A DNA stretch of 64,000 nucleotides, from contig NZ_CALEJS010000016.1 in the NCBI RefSeq assembly GCF_937898475.1, positions 248,001-312,000 of the forward strand. Direction: 5' to 3'. The notes below the pieces were generated by a model, which made no database searches, was not told the DNA's origin, and was given only the letters and a program-made list of their open reading frames with translations. Source of the stretch: an uncultured Chitinophaga sp. GTDB lineage: Bacteria; Bacteroidota; Bacteroidia; Chitinophagales; Chitinophagaceae. Below are positions 50,585 to 59,361 of the stretch, piece by piece (position 1 is the first letter of the stretch; every line of letters starts with the position of its first letter). Position numbers and translations under genes: made by a program.

Positions 50585-51931
50585 ATGGAAAAGAGAACTT
50601 TCGTCAAACTGTCTGCTGTGCTGGTGACCGGAACTGCCTTTTCTCCCATGATCGATTTCATACAAGACAGCAAGCTTAAGAACTGGGCAGGTAATTATAC
50701 CTATAGCACCAACAAGGTGCACGCTCCCAGATCAGTAGAGGAAGTGCAACAACTGGTAAAAAGCCTTCCTAAATTCAAAGTACTGGGCACCCGGCATTGC
50801 TTTAACAGCATTGCCGATTCTGCCGATAATTTTGTTTCACCAAAACACCTGGATCAGGTTATTGAGTTAAATAAAGAAGCGCGCACCGTCACCATTGGCG
50901 CAGGCATCAGCTATGGCAAACTATGCCCCTATTTATATGAGCAGGGTTTTGCACTGCATAACCTGGCCTCTCTGCCGCATATTTCCGTAGCCGGCGCCTG
51001 TGCCACCGCCACGCACGGATCCGGCAGCCATAACGGTAACCTGGTCACCGCGGTGCGCGCGCTGCAGATGGTAACGCCTGCTGGTGATGTGGTCACTCTG
51101 TCCAGGGAAAAAGACGGAGAGAAATTCCTGGGCGCAGTAGTAGGATTGGGCGCACTTGGCGTTGTAACCACGCTTACCCTGGATCTTCAGCCCGGTTTTG
51201 ATATGCAGCAGGACGTATTTGTACACCTGCCATTTGCACAGCTGAAAGACCACCTGGAAGAGATCTTCTCCAACGGCTACAGTGTGAGCCTGTTCACCGA
51301 CTGGAAAAGCCAGGAAGCCAACCAGGTATGGCTGAAACGCCGTATAATACCGGGCACGGAAGCGGTATTAAGGTCTGACTTCTTTGGCGCCGTACCGGCT
51401 ACCAGGCCCCTGCACCCTATTGAAGCACTATCCGCAGAGAACTGTACACAGCAAATGGGTGTTCCCGGCCCCTGGCACGAACGCCTGCCTCATTTCCGGA
51501 TGAATTTTACACCCAGCAGCGGGGAAGAATTGCAATCAGAATACTTTGTTCCGCGCGATAAAGGATATGAAGCGATAATGGCCGTAAACCAGCTTCGCGA
51601 CCAGATCTTTCCTCACCTGTTCATCTCGGAGATACGTACCATTGATGCAGATCAGCTGTGGATGAGCCCCTGTTATCAGCAGCCATCCATGGCCATACAC
51701 TTTACCTGGAAACAAAACTGGCCGGCGGTAAGTAAACTGTTGCCGAAGATAGAAGCGCAGCTGGCGCCATTCAATGTAAAACCGCATTGGGGTAAATTAT
51801 TCTCCATCGCACCGGCTACCCTGCAGCAACGCTATGAAAAGCTGCCCGCCTTCAGGCAACTGATAAAAGAGTATGATCCGCAGGGAAAACTCCGGAATGC
51901 ATTCCTGGATACCAATATTTACGGCAGCTGA
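50585..51931 (+). CDS. FAD-binding oxidoreductase, alditol oxidase-like
   Basis: The protein has 448 residues. The FAD-binding PCMH domain has LGTRHCFNSIADS, where His71 is at the place of the covalent FAD histidine in alditol oxidase, and ATATHGSGSHNGNL. The C-terminal ALO-type substrate domain ends HWGKLFSI...AFLDTNIYG. A hydrophobic N-terminal stretch (about 8-25) may be a membrane anchor or signal, unlike cytosolic Streptomyces alditol oxidase. It should oxidise a polyol or sugar lactone with oxygen or another acceptor. Its last 13 bases overlap the convergent GNAT gene. Confidence 0.9.
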   Translation: MEKRTFVKLSAVLVTGTAFSPMIDFIQDSKLKNWAGNYTYSTNKVHAPRSVEEVQQLVKSLPKFKVLGTRHCFNSIADSADNFVSPKHLDQVIELNKEARTVTIGAGISYGKLCPYLYEQGFALHNLASLPHISVAGACATATHGSGSHNGNLVTAVRALQMVTPAGDVVTLSREKDGEKFLGAVVGLGALGVVTTLTLDLQPGFDMQQDVFVHLPFAQLKDHLEEIFSNGYSVSLFTDWKSQEANQVWLKRRIIPGTEAVLRSDFFGAVPATRPLHPIEALSAENCTQQMGVPGPWHERLPHFRMNFTPSSGEELQSEYFVPRDKGYEAIMAVNQLRDQIFPHLFISEIRTIDADQLWMSPCYQQPSMAIHFTWKQNWPAVSKLLPKIEAQLAPFNVKPHWGKLFSIAPATLQQRYEKLPAFRQLIKEYDPQGKLRNAFLDTNIYGS

Positions 51932-52449
51932 TCACGCAGATTCAGCAGGAACAGCTTTACATCGGTATCCTCGCCGGGGGGCTTCATCAGGGAAAGATAT
52001 CTGAAACGGCATTTTTCCAGCAGGCGTATAGAACGGCTGTTGTCTGGTATAGTGATCGCGTAGAGGCTTTCGAGATAGGAATACTGTTGTTTTACATAAC
52101 GCAGCGTTGCCGTAGCCGCTTCATAAGCATACCCCTTACCCGAATGACCGGGCAGGAAAGCAAAACCCAGATCGGGCGCAGGCAGGTACGCCCGGCGAAA
52201 CAAGCCGCACATGCCAACAGGCAGCCCGCTCTCTTTTAACACTACCAGCCAGCCCCCATACCCGTTCTCCGCATAACTTTCCATTACGCCGTTCGCCAGG
52301 TAGCGCTCCGCATCTTCAATGGTATGCAGCTGTCTGTCTCCTATGTATCGCAGCCAGGCGGGGGTATTCACCAGCTCCAGCATAAACGGCGCATCTGACA
52401 GGTCTAACTGCCGGATAAAAAGCCGTTCTGTTTCTATCAAAGGATGCAT
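51919..52449 (-). CDS. GNAT family N-acetyltransferase (RimJ/RimL-like)
   Basis: The protein has 176 residues with the GNAT fold: IETERLFIRQLDLSDAPFM at the start, GMCGLFRRAYLPAPDLGFAF, HSGKGYAYEAATATLRYV (acetyl-CoA binding, Gly-Lys-Gly-Tyr-Ala) and SIRLLEKCRFR. It resembles acetyltransferases acting on ribosomal N-termini or small amines. The substrate is unknown. It overlaps the end of the convergent flavoprotein gene by 13 bases. Confidence 0.92.
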   Translation of the reverse strand: MHPLIETERLFIRQLDLSDAPFMLELVNTPAWLRYIGDRQLHTIEDAERYLANGVMESYAENGYGGWLVVLKESGLPVGMCGLFRRAYLPAPDLGFAFLPGHSGKGYAYEAATATLRYVKQQYSYLESLYAITIPDNSRSIRLLEKCRFRYLSLMKPPGEDTDVKLFLLNLRDQLP

Positions 52450-52578
52450 AACCGGAATTTATGACCGGTACTAATATAAACATTTCTCCCATCCTCCCGG
52501 AGGCGGTATTGGTGTTGTTCGTCTACAAAATGAGGAAAAAGACAGTAGGCAGACCATCGTCTGCCCACTGCATCACAA

Positions 52579-53100
52579 TTAATGTCTGTCCCAGAACGGA
52601 GGCGGTTCAATGCCCAGGGCACGTAAATAAACGTAGCCTTGTCCGCGGTGGTGTATCTCATTATCCACCCAGTAAAATACCTGCGAATACATCGGTCCTT
52701 CATACATACCGAAGGCCAGATCGATCTCCTGCCAGCGCTCAGGAGCTACCTGCGGCCAGAGCGTATTGATCTGTTCGGTCACCTGGTCCCACAGCTGCAG
52801 CAGCTCCGCTTTGGTGGTTGGTTTGGCGGAGTCGCCGGGAGCAAATAATTCGCCCATGTGCTGCCAGGACCCGGTAGCTAAACCCTGCATTCCCGCAGGC
52901 GCAATGGTGATCAGTTCCAGCGCCATTTCCGAGAATGGCCGCATCCCTCCTACAGAGAACTGGAAGAGCTCGTTTTCCGGGAAAGCTTCAATAAGACGGC
53001 GGGTAAGCCCCCGGTGCCCCTGCCAGTGTTGCAGCAAGGCGGCTGGCGTTACAACAATAGCATGGCCGGGTAATGTGGCAGCAGAAAGGTCATTTGACAT
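52579..53100 (-). CDS. DinB family protein
   Basis: The protein has 173 residues from the ATG at 53098-53100 (MSNDLSAATLPGHAIVV); a start 42 bases further up is possible. The four-helix DinB/DUF664 fold has a putative metal His in QHWQGHRGL near the start, and WVDNEIHHRGQGYVYLRAL with HHRGQ near the C-terminus, the typical third ligand motif. DinB proteins are thiol-S-transferase-like or stress-linked metalloenzymes; the function of this one is unknown. Confidence 0.9.
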   Translation of the reverse strand: MSNDLSAATLPGHAIVVTPAALLQHWQGHRGLTRRLIEAFPENELFQFSVGGMRPFSEMALELITIAPAGMQGLATGSWQHMGELFAPGDSAKPTTKAELLQLWDQVTEQINTLWPQVAPERWQEIDLAFGMYEGPMYSQVFYWVDNEIHHRGQGYVYLRALGIEPPPFWDRH

Positions 53101-53470
53101 GATGAACAATTTAAGTTTATCAGGAATTTTGTTTGCTGACACAAAGCAACAGCAGGTAAATGACAGCCCTATGTCAGCAGAAAAAAGATGACCGCATAAA
53201 TTTTTTCCGAATGAACAAATTGCTTATTAACCCGGTTATGTATTGTAACAAGAACAAGTACATTTTTCCAGATTATGCATAACAATTATACATAATATCT
53301 AATACCCCTAAAGGATAAACAATTATTTGGCATAATTTCAGCTACATACCTTTCCGGGGAAATTACATCAGGAATACTTTCATTTCTTAACCTTGAAATC
53401 CCGACCGGCACAAAAAAATAACTGCAGCCGGTCCCGGTTTGATTAGTTAACGTTTAAAATCAAAAATGCT
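53101..53470. other. Intergenic region upstream of the SWIB gene with tandem near-palindromes
   Basis: These 370 bases lie between divergent DinB and SWIB genes. ATTATGCATAA (53272-53282) and ATTATACATAA (53285-53295) are tandem repeats, each close to palindromic, and the first contains the perfect 10-bp palindrome TTATGCATAA. A candidate promoter follows at 53326-53354. No coding frame is seen. Confidence 0.5.
53326..53354 (+). promoter_or_regulatory. Bacteroidota-type promoter for SWIB gene
   Basis: TTTG (53326-53329) and TACCTTTC (53347-53354, 7 of 8 match to TAnnTTTG) are spaced by 17 bases. A transcript start about 110 bases before the ATG at 53471 would result. Confidence 0.4.
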
Positions 53471-53836
53471 ATGGCAAAAACAGCAAAAAAAGCTACGAAG
53501 GCAGTAACACCCGCTAAGAAGGCAGCCGCAAAGAAAGCAGCAAAACCTGCTGCTCCTAAAAAAGCAGCGGCTAAGAAGGCAGCTGGCAAAACCAACGCAG
53601 GCCTGTCCGCCCCTGTTACTCCAAGTGCTGAATTAGCCAGTGTTATTGGCAGCAAACCAGCGCCAAGAACGGAGATCATTAAGAAGATATGGGATTACAT
53701 CAAGGCTAACGGCCTGCAGGATACTACAAACAAAAGGATGATCAATGCCGACGCAAAATTAAAAGTGGTCTTTGGCGGCAAGAACCAGATCTCCATGTTT
53801 GAACTGGCCAAAGTTGTAAGTAACCACGTGAGCTAG
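53471..53836 (+). CDS. Histone H1-like SWIB/MDM2 domain protein
   Basis: The protein has 121 residues. Residues 1-42 are almost only Lys, Ala and Pro (repeats of the kind KKAAAKKAAKPAAPKK), like the tail of a histone H1 or a bacterial Hc1-like protein. Residues about 45-121 form a SWIB/MDM2 domain (LASVIGSKPAPRTEIIKKIW, DYIKANGLQDTTNKRMIN, FELAKVVSNHV). SWIB domains are found in eukaryotic chromatin remodelling and in a few bacterial groups. It is probably a DNA-binding nucleoid-associated protein. A weak terminator (53897-53914) follows. Confidence 0.92.
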   Translation: MAKTAKKATKAVTPAKKAAAKKAAKPAAPKKAAAKKAAGKTNAGLSAPVTPSAELASVIGSKPAPRTEIIKKIWDYIKANGLQDTTNKRMINADAKLKVVFGGKNQISMFELAKVVSNHVS

Positions 53837-53896
53837 CTAAAAGCACACACGCATAGCTTCAAACCACTTGTCATAAATAGTTGCCGGCAGCCGGAG

Positions 53897-53914
53897 AAGA
53901 CCCCAGGTCTTTTT
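53897..53914 (+). terminator. Weak terminator after SWIB gene
   Basis: A 6-bp stem (AAGACC, 53897-53902, with GGTCTT, 53906-53911) is followed by T residues to 53914. It lies about 60 bases past the SWIB stop. Confidence 0.5.
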
Positions 53915-53978
53915 CTGTTGTTGGCTTCTTTTATTGACGGGCGGGCAAATACGCCCCCTGCCAGATAGCCGGCCTGTA

Positions 53979-56900
53979 TCAGGAGCTCTTCTTTGCCTTA
54001 CCCAGGCCCACTTTGTAATCATCCGGCGTACCGGTGATCTTGATGTTCATGAACCGCACTTTCTTGTCCTTGTCACGCACCTCTATCGCGTCAACCTGGT
54101 CCGGGTCTACCTCCTCCTGCTTTTTACCGAACAGCATACGGAAGCCTACCGATGTCACCATTTTCATGGGGATGCGCAGATAGTATTCCATTTGCATGTT
54201 GAGCGACTGCTTACCGGATATTTCCATAAAACCCAGGGAAGAATTAATATTCATATTGGGGATGGTCAGCGCACCGTCTTTAAAGGTCAGCTTATTACGC
54301 AGGGTATCAAACCGCACCATTTTCAGGTTTTTGTCCTTAAAATAGGAAGACATCGCCTGCATGGGAGCAAAGTTCACCAGCACACCGTTGCAGATGGTTA
54401 CGTCCATAGAGGCTTTGGAATGATCCAGCAGCGGCGTAAGATCAGGGTGCACCTGTACAAAGGTCCTCACAGTGCCAGTAAGCCGGCCTTTGATATTCTT
54501 GTTGATCACATAATCCTGTCCCAGGTAATCCAGCTTCAGCATCATCTTTTCTATATTCACGTCTTCCACGTTGATCTTGCTGGTTAAATAGATCTTTTGC
54601 GGGTTGCTGCCGTTAAGGTGCCCCCGGGCACGTACCTTTCCTTCCGCCACCTCCAGCATCAGGGTATCCAGGTACAGGTGCTGATCTGCCTGCATACGGA
54701 TATTGGAGCTCACCTCTTTTATCCATAAACGGCGGTACTTGATCCTGCCTATCTCCACGGCGGCCTTGAAGTCAATAAAGGGTATCTGGAAAATGTTGAA
54801 TGCGTTGGCATGAACAGATGTTTTAGCGGCTGCATGCTGTACCGTTGCGATATTGGATGGCAGGGCTGGAGCGGTTTCTTCTGCGGCGGTCAGTTTATAG
54901 CCCGTCAGCTGGTCTATATCCAGGAAGCGGGATTTGAACACCAGGTAATTTTCCTTCTTTCTTTTAAGGGTATCCGGTCCCGCATACAGGCGCATATTGA
55001 TGTCAAAATCGCTACGTCCTATCTTACCGCTCAGGGTATCTATCTTAATAAATTTGCTGGCGCTGAATTTAACATTGCCTTTGATGCTGTCCAGCTTGAA
55101 AGCATGGTGCTGCAGCTCCCCTGATATGTTGGCGATCTTTACATTGGCAAACCGGAACACAGAGTCGTAACGCAGCTCCATTTTGGAACGCAGCCAGATG
55201 TTGCGCGCTATTTCATCATGATAATCCTTCGGCACATATTTGCTGCTGATGCGCCCCAGCAGATCACGCATGGCCAGGCGCTGCGATTTAAAGTCGAAAG
55301 CCACATTCGTACGGCCTCTCATCACCTTGTCAAACCAGAGGACGTAATTATTTATACGGCCGCTGAAGCGGATATCGCTGCTGTCTATCTTCCCGGAAAA
55401 ATCTTTCAGCCGCAGCGAAGTATCGGCAATGGTCAGCTCCGCGCCAAAATCATGAAAAGCATGCGGGTAGCGCTTAAATGAGGCGCTCAGCTTTTCTATC
55501 AGGAATTTGCCTTTGGGTAATGGCTGAGGGTGCCTTAGCTCATTGACGGATGTTTCCAGCGAGGCGCCCAGGTTAAAGCCGTAGATCTCTTCAGCCGCCC
55601 TTCTGCTTTTAGCCGTATCATATGCCAGCAGGTCTTTCAGCAGCAATTTATTGCTGCTGGCCCTGAGGGTTACCACCACCGGTTTTTGCTGCTGGTGGAA
55701 GATAGCCGGCAGATCGCTGACAGCGCCGCTCAGGCGGAAGTCAGAACTGCCGAATTTGAAAGCCATCGAATCCAGTTGCAGGAAACCGTCTTTCATATAG
55801 GCATGCAGGTCAAGATCCCTTACAATATCGGGGTAGTTGGGAATGCGGAAGGTAAGGTTACGTACCGTAAGCTCACTTTGTATGCCCTGTTTCAGCTTGC
55901 TCATGGACTGTTCGGGCGTGCTGAGATCCACCAGTTCCTTGAAATCCATCTTCAGGCTGATCTCGCCCCTGATACGCTGCAGGTCTTTAATGCCCAGGAA
56001 AGCGCCGATGAAGCCCAGCTCCAGCTCAGAATCTACCTGCATCAATACTTTGGGATCGGTAAAATCGCGCAGCACAAAATTTCCCTTGAAAATGCCCTTG
56101 TCCTGCGGGCGAACCAGCATGTTCATCACCCGCAGCTCAGATGTTTTCAGTGAGCGCTCCGCACCATTGGTATAATACCCGCTGAAAGCGAGGGAATCCA
56201 GCCTTTTGTTTGTTTCCGTATTATGCATCCAGGCCTTGCTGCAGGAGAAAGACAGCTCTATCAAAGGCATTTCGTTGCCTTTCAGCTTACCTTTCACTTT
56301 CCCGTCAAAGCTCAGATGACCATCATATTTGAAGTGGTTCAGCTCTTTCGCCACCTCGGGCGGTGCAAAAGAGAACAGCTGCTTGAAATCCGGCTTATCC
56401 CCTTTGATGGTAAAATCCACCATATTGTCGTGCAGGAGGTCTGCCGTTCCGGTAATGTTGAAGACGGCGTCCTCCAGTTTCAGTTTAGCAAGCGGCAGCT
56501 TTACCAGCTGCGCAGGCTTGTTGTAAGACAATTGAATACTGGTTTCCACCCTTTTGTGACGGAACAGGGAAGTGTCTGAAGGGCCGCTGTAATCCACTAA
56601 CATTTTGCCGTCCAGCTGTGCATTGATCAACACACTGTCTATGCTGAAACCGGATTTTATCCGTTCTATATGCGCAGCTACGCGATGGCCGCTTTGCCTG
56701 TCCAGGTACGAAATATCCAGGTTCCTCAGTATCACTTTCCGCACGTCCAGGTCCAGCGCGGTAGAAGCCGTATCGGCAGCAGCCACCGTATCCCCTGTCA
56801 TCTTGCTGGCTTCCACAATGTTAATCCGCCCCTGTTTATCCTGTACAATGTCAAGATGCCCGTTCTTCAGCACGATCACTTTCACCCGGTAACGCTGTTT

Positions 56901-57218
56901 CAGTATATCAGGCAGACTGAAGCCAACGTACATACGTTCCGCCTGGTATATCGGCTTAAGGGTCTTCTTTTTGCTGCCATAGAACTGCACATTGTTCAAG
57001 CCTATAGAGATATAGGGAAAGCCCTGGAAGAGAGAGATACTGCTCCCCCCCACCACTACTTCGCCCTGCAGCTGCTTGTTCACTTCTTTTACCGCCAGTT
57101 TTACCAGGCGTTGCTGCTGGGAATATAAAATGACCGCCGCTATACCAACCAATACAATAAGACCAATAACAGGTATGAGTAGGAAACGGATCAGCTTTTT
57201 CTTTATGCCAAATTCCAT
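53979..57218 (-). CDS. AsmA family protein
   Basis: The protein has 1079 residues. One N-terminal membrane segment (about 11-31, LIRFLLIPVIGLIVLVGIAAVILY) is followed by an AsmA-like repeated beta-rich body; N-terminal GEVVVGGSSISLFQGFPYIS and the C-terminal AsmA_2-like region (LKMVRFDTLRNKLTFKDGAL, YYLRIPMKMV) are typical. AsmA-like proteins are bridge-type lipid-transfer proteins that span the periplasm and influence outer-membrane lipids. The gene is a single unit with a -7 box at 57236-57243. Confidence 0.93.
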   Translation of the reverse strand: MEFGIKKKLIRFLLIPVIGLIVLVGIAAVILYSQQQRLVKLAVKEVNKQLQGEVVVGGSSISLFQGFPYISIGLNNVQFYGSKKKTLKPIYQAERMYVGFSLPDILKQRYRVKVIVLKNGHLDIVQDKQGRINIVEASKMTGDTVAAADTASTALDLDVRKVILRNLDISYLDRQSGHRVAAHIERIKSGFSIDSVLINAQLDGKMLVDYSGPSDTSLFRHKRVETSIQLSYNKPAQLVKLPLAKLKLEDAVFNITGTADLLHDNMVDFTIKGDKPDFKQLFSFAPPEVAKELNHFKYDGHLSFDGKVKGKLKGNEMPLIELSFSCSKAWMHNTETNKRLDSLAFSGYYTNGAERSLKTSELRVMNMLVRPQDKGIFKGNFVLRDFTDPKVLMQVDSELELGFIGAFLGIKDLQRIRGEISLKMDFKELVDLSTPEQSMSKLKQGIQSELTVRNLTFRIPNYPDIVRDLDLHAYMKDGFLQLDSMAFKFGSSDFRLSGAVSDLPAIFHQQQKPVVVTLRASSNKLLLKDLLAYDTAKSRRAAEEIYGFNLGASLETSVNELRHPQPLPKGKFLIEKLSASFKRYPHAFHDFGAELTIADTSLRLKDFSGKIDSSDIRFSGRINNYVLWFDKVMRGRTNVAFDFKSQRLAMRDLLGRISSKYVPKDYHDEIARNIWLRSKMELRYDSVFRFANVKIANISGELQHHAFKLDSIKGNVKFSASKFIKIDTLSGKIGRSDFDINMRLYAGPDTLKRKKENYLVFKSRFLDIDQLTGYKLTAAEETAPALPSNIATVQHAAAKTSVHANAFNIFQIPFIDFKAAVEIGRIKYRRLWIKEVSSNIRMQADQHLYLDTLMLEVAEGKVRARGHLNGSNPQKIYLTSKINVEDVNIEKMMLKLDYLGQDYVINKNIKGRLTGTVRTFVQVHPDLTPLLDHSKASMDVTICNGVLVNFAPMQAMSSYFKDKNLKMVRFDTLRNKLTFKDGALTIPNMNINSSLGFMEISGKQSLNMQMEYYLRIPMKMVTSVGFRMLFGKKQEEVDPDQVDAIEVRDKDKKVRFMNIKITGTPDDYKVGLGKAKKSS

Positions 57219-57235
57219 AGGTTATGATTGCGCAG

Positions 57236-57243
57236 CAAAATTA
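57236..57243 (-). promoter_or_regulatory. -7 box for AsmA gene
   Basis: Read leftward this is TAATTTTG followed by CTGC, an exact TAnnTTTG match. A start about 11 bases before the ATG at 57218 would follow. The rest of the 300-base divergent gap to the fucosidase gene shows no other clear signal. Confidence 0.4.
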
Positions 57244-57518
57244 CGTGATATTTGAATATGCATTTAATCATTATACAGATCTTACCCGCCATATACCCCT
57301 GGCCTTTTTCCATAGTATTTTAACCACCTTTGCCTTGCTGTATCCATGCTTTCTCAATGCTTTATCCTTATTCCTTCGCCTTTTTGTTAAAATACTATCA
57401 GAAACAGCTTCCGCGGCGGCATAAATGCGGGTTTTACCATTTCAAGTAGTTTAATGCACCAGGCGCTTTTTTGTAAATTCATTAACTTGTTCCGGCATAA
57501 AAAATGCGCGCTGCAGAT

Positions 57519-58841
57519 ATGCTTAACAAGATCGTATTACTCGGACTGGCTTTATGCGTCTCGTATACGCTACCCGCGCAAAACAAGCTACCGGTGCCGA
57601 CTAAGAACCAGCTGGCCTGGCAGCAAACGGAAACCAACGGCTTTGTTCACTTCGGCGCCAATAATCCCGCCGCTTTCAAAAACGCTTATTTTGACGCTAA
57701 ACAGATAGTGCGCACCATGAAGGAAGCGGGATTCAAAATAGTGGTATTCACCGCAAAACATCACGCCGGATTTTGCCTGTGGCCCAGCAAGTATACAGAT
57801 AACACTATCGCCGGCAGCGGTGAACGCAACGGTCATCGCGACCTGGTAAAGGAAATGGCAGACGCCTGTAAAGAATACGGCATGGGCCTGGGCATCTACC
57901 TCTCCCCCTGGGACGGCCATGAGCCTACTTACGGCACTCCTGCCTATAACGATTTTTACAAGAACCAGCTGCGGGAACTGCTCTCCAACTATGGCCCCAT
58001 TGCCGAAGTATGGTTTGACGGCTATAAAGGCCCTAAGGCCAAACCAATGGATTACGACTGGCAAGGCTATTTCAACATTGTGCGGGAGCTGCAGCCCAAT
58101 GCCGTTATCTTCTCTGACATTGGCCCTGATGTACGCTGGGTAGGTAATGAGCGCGGCAATGCCTCAGAAACTTCCTGGTCTACCATCAGTGTAGGCACCA
58201 TGCTGCCCGGAAAGGCAAAACCCGCTTACCTGAATACCGGCGACGCCCTGGGCGAAACATGGATGGCCGCAGAAACAGATGTATCCATCCGCCCGGGATG
58301 GTTCTATAACCCCGCACAGGATGCCCAGATCAAATCAGGCAAAGACCTGATGAATATCTATTACCAGTCTGTAGGCCGTAACAGCGTACTGCTGCTCAAC
58401 GTGCCCCCTAACCGCTACGGGGTGATCTCTGATGCCGACCGTAAAAGCCTGATGGACTTCAAAAGCATCCGGGAAGAAACTTTCCGGACCAACCTGGCCA
58501 AAGGCGTTGCACCCAACCAGCTCACCGATAAGGCCCTGGCTACTTTTGTGACCATCCGGCAGGGCGCCTCCAGGGAATTCTCCTTTTCCAAACCCATACA
58601 GTTTGACCGGGTCATGCTGCAGGAGAATATTGCCAACGGCCAGCGTCAGGTAGCCGGCAAGCTGGAATACTGGGACGGACGCCAATGGCAGCTCGTTTCA
58701 CAGCTTACCACCATCGGCTATAAACGCCTGCTGAAAGTAAAACCGGTCAGCACCCAAAAGCTGCGATACACCGTAACGGAGGCTAAAATGCCGGTAGAAC
58801 TGGCAGAGATCGGTTTTTATAAAGCCTCTCCACGGGAGTAA
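57519..58841 (+). CDS. Alpha-L-fucosidase (GH29), secreted
   Basis: The protein has 440 residues from the ATG at 57519 (MLNKIVLLGLALCVSYTLPAQ), which gives a clean signal peptide; an ATG at 57504 adds five residues. The GH29 barrel shows FKIVVFTAKHHAGFCLWPSK and the nucleophile Asp167 in EVWFDGYKG. A C-terminal beta-sandwich follows from about residue 330. It should remove alpha-L-fucose from glycans in the periplasm or outside. It is the only glycosidase gene of its unit and is followed by a terminator. Confidence 0.93.
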   Translation: MLNKIVLLGLALCVSYTLPAQNKLPVPTKNQLAWQQTETNGFVHFGANNPAAFKNAYFDAKQIVRTMKEAGFKIVVFTAKHHAGFCLWPSKYTDNTIAGSGERNGHRDLVKEMADACKEYGMGLGIYLSPWDGHEPTYGTPAYNDFYKNQLRELLSNYGPIAEVWFDGYKGPKAKPMDYDWQGYFNIVRELQPNAVIFSDIGPDVRWVGNERGNASETSWSTISVGTMLPGKAKPAYLNTGDALGETWMAAETDVSIRPGWFYNPAQDAQIKSGKDLMNIYYQSVGRNSVLLLNVPPNRYGVISDADRKSLMDFKSIREETFRTNLAKGVAPNQLTDKALATFVTIRQGASREFSFSKPIQFDRVMLQENIANGQRQVAGKLEYWDGRQWQLVSQLTTIGYKRLLKVKPVSTQKLRYTVTEAKMPVELAEIGFYKASPRE

Positions 58842-58848
58842 CATACCT

Positions 58849-58882
58849 ATGGTCAGAAAAAACAAAAGTTTTTTCTGACCAT
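58849..58882 (+). terminator. Terminator after fucosidase gene
   Basis: A perfect 14-bp stem (ATGGTCAGAAAAAA, 58849-58862, with TTTTTTCTGACCAT, 58869-58882) has a 6-base loop. It starts 8 bases past the stop codon. The U-stretch is part of the stem. Confidence 0.75.
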
Positions 58883-58959
58883 TATCGTCCTATTTGTAAA
58901 TTTTCATTTGTTATTGAATTATACACCCGGGTATTCAATAACATTAAAAACTTAAAAAG

Positions 58960-59301
58960 ATGGATGAATTTATGTTGATCTTCAGGCACCAGGATGGCAC
59001 CAAAATAGCTTCGCCTGAACAGATACAGATCTGGATGAAACAGACAATGGACTGGATCGGTGGTATTGCCGCCCAGAACAAATTTGTTGAAGGCAACGGC
59101 CTTCCCTTTGACGATGCCAGGGTGGTATGGCATAACAATGTGGTCACCAACGGCCCCTTCGGTGAAATAAAAGAAACGCTTGGCGGCTACATTATCGTTA
59201 AAGCGGATTCTGTAGACGAAGCGGTGGAATTTGCAAAGGGCTGTCCGGTACTGCAGGGAGAAGGCAACAGTGTGGAGGTAAGAAGGCACGCCAGACCTTA
59301 A
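58960..59301 (+). CDS. YCII/DGPF domain protein
   Basis: The protein has 113 residues with the ferredoxin-like YCII fold (MDEFMLIFRHQDG at the start, VTNGPFGEIKETLGGYIIV in the centre, where NGPF replaces the DGPF of the family). Such proteins are strongly co-conserved with ECF42 sigma factors, and one is encoded 60 bases downstream. Its biochemical role is unknown; a link to stress or antibiotic response has been proposed for the family. Confidence 0.93.
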   Translation: MDEFMLIFRHQDGTKIASPEQIQIWMKQTMDWIGGIAAQNKFVEGNGLPFDDARVVWHNNVVTNGPFGEIKETLGGYIIVKADSVDEAVEFAKGCPVLQGEGNSVEVRRHARP

Positions 59302-59361
59302 CCGTTTTAAAAGTCCTTGTATTCCCGGTATCTTTACAGGGACTGCAAGGACTTTCCTCAT

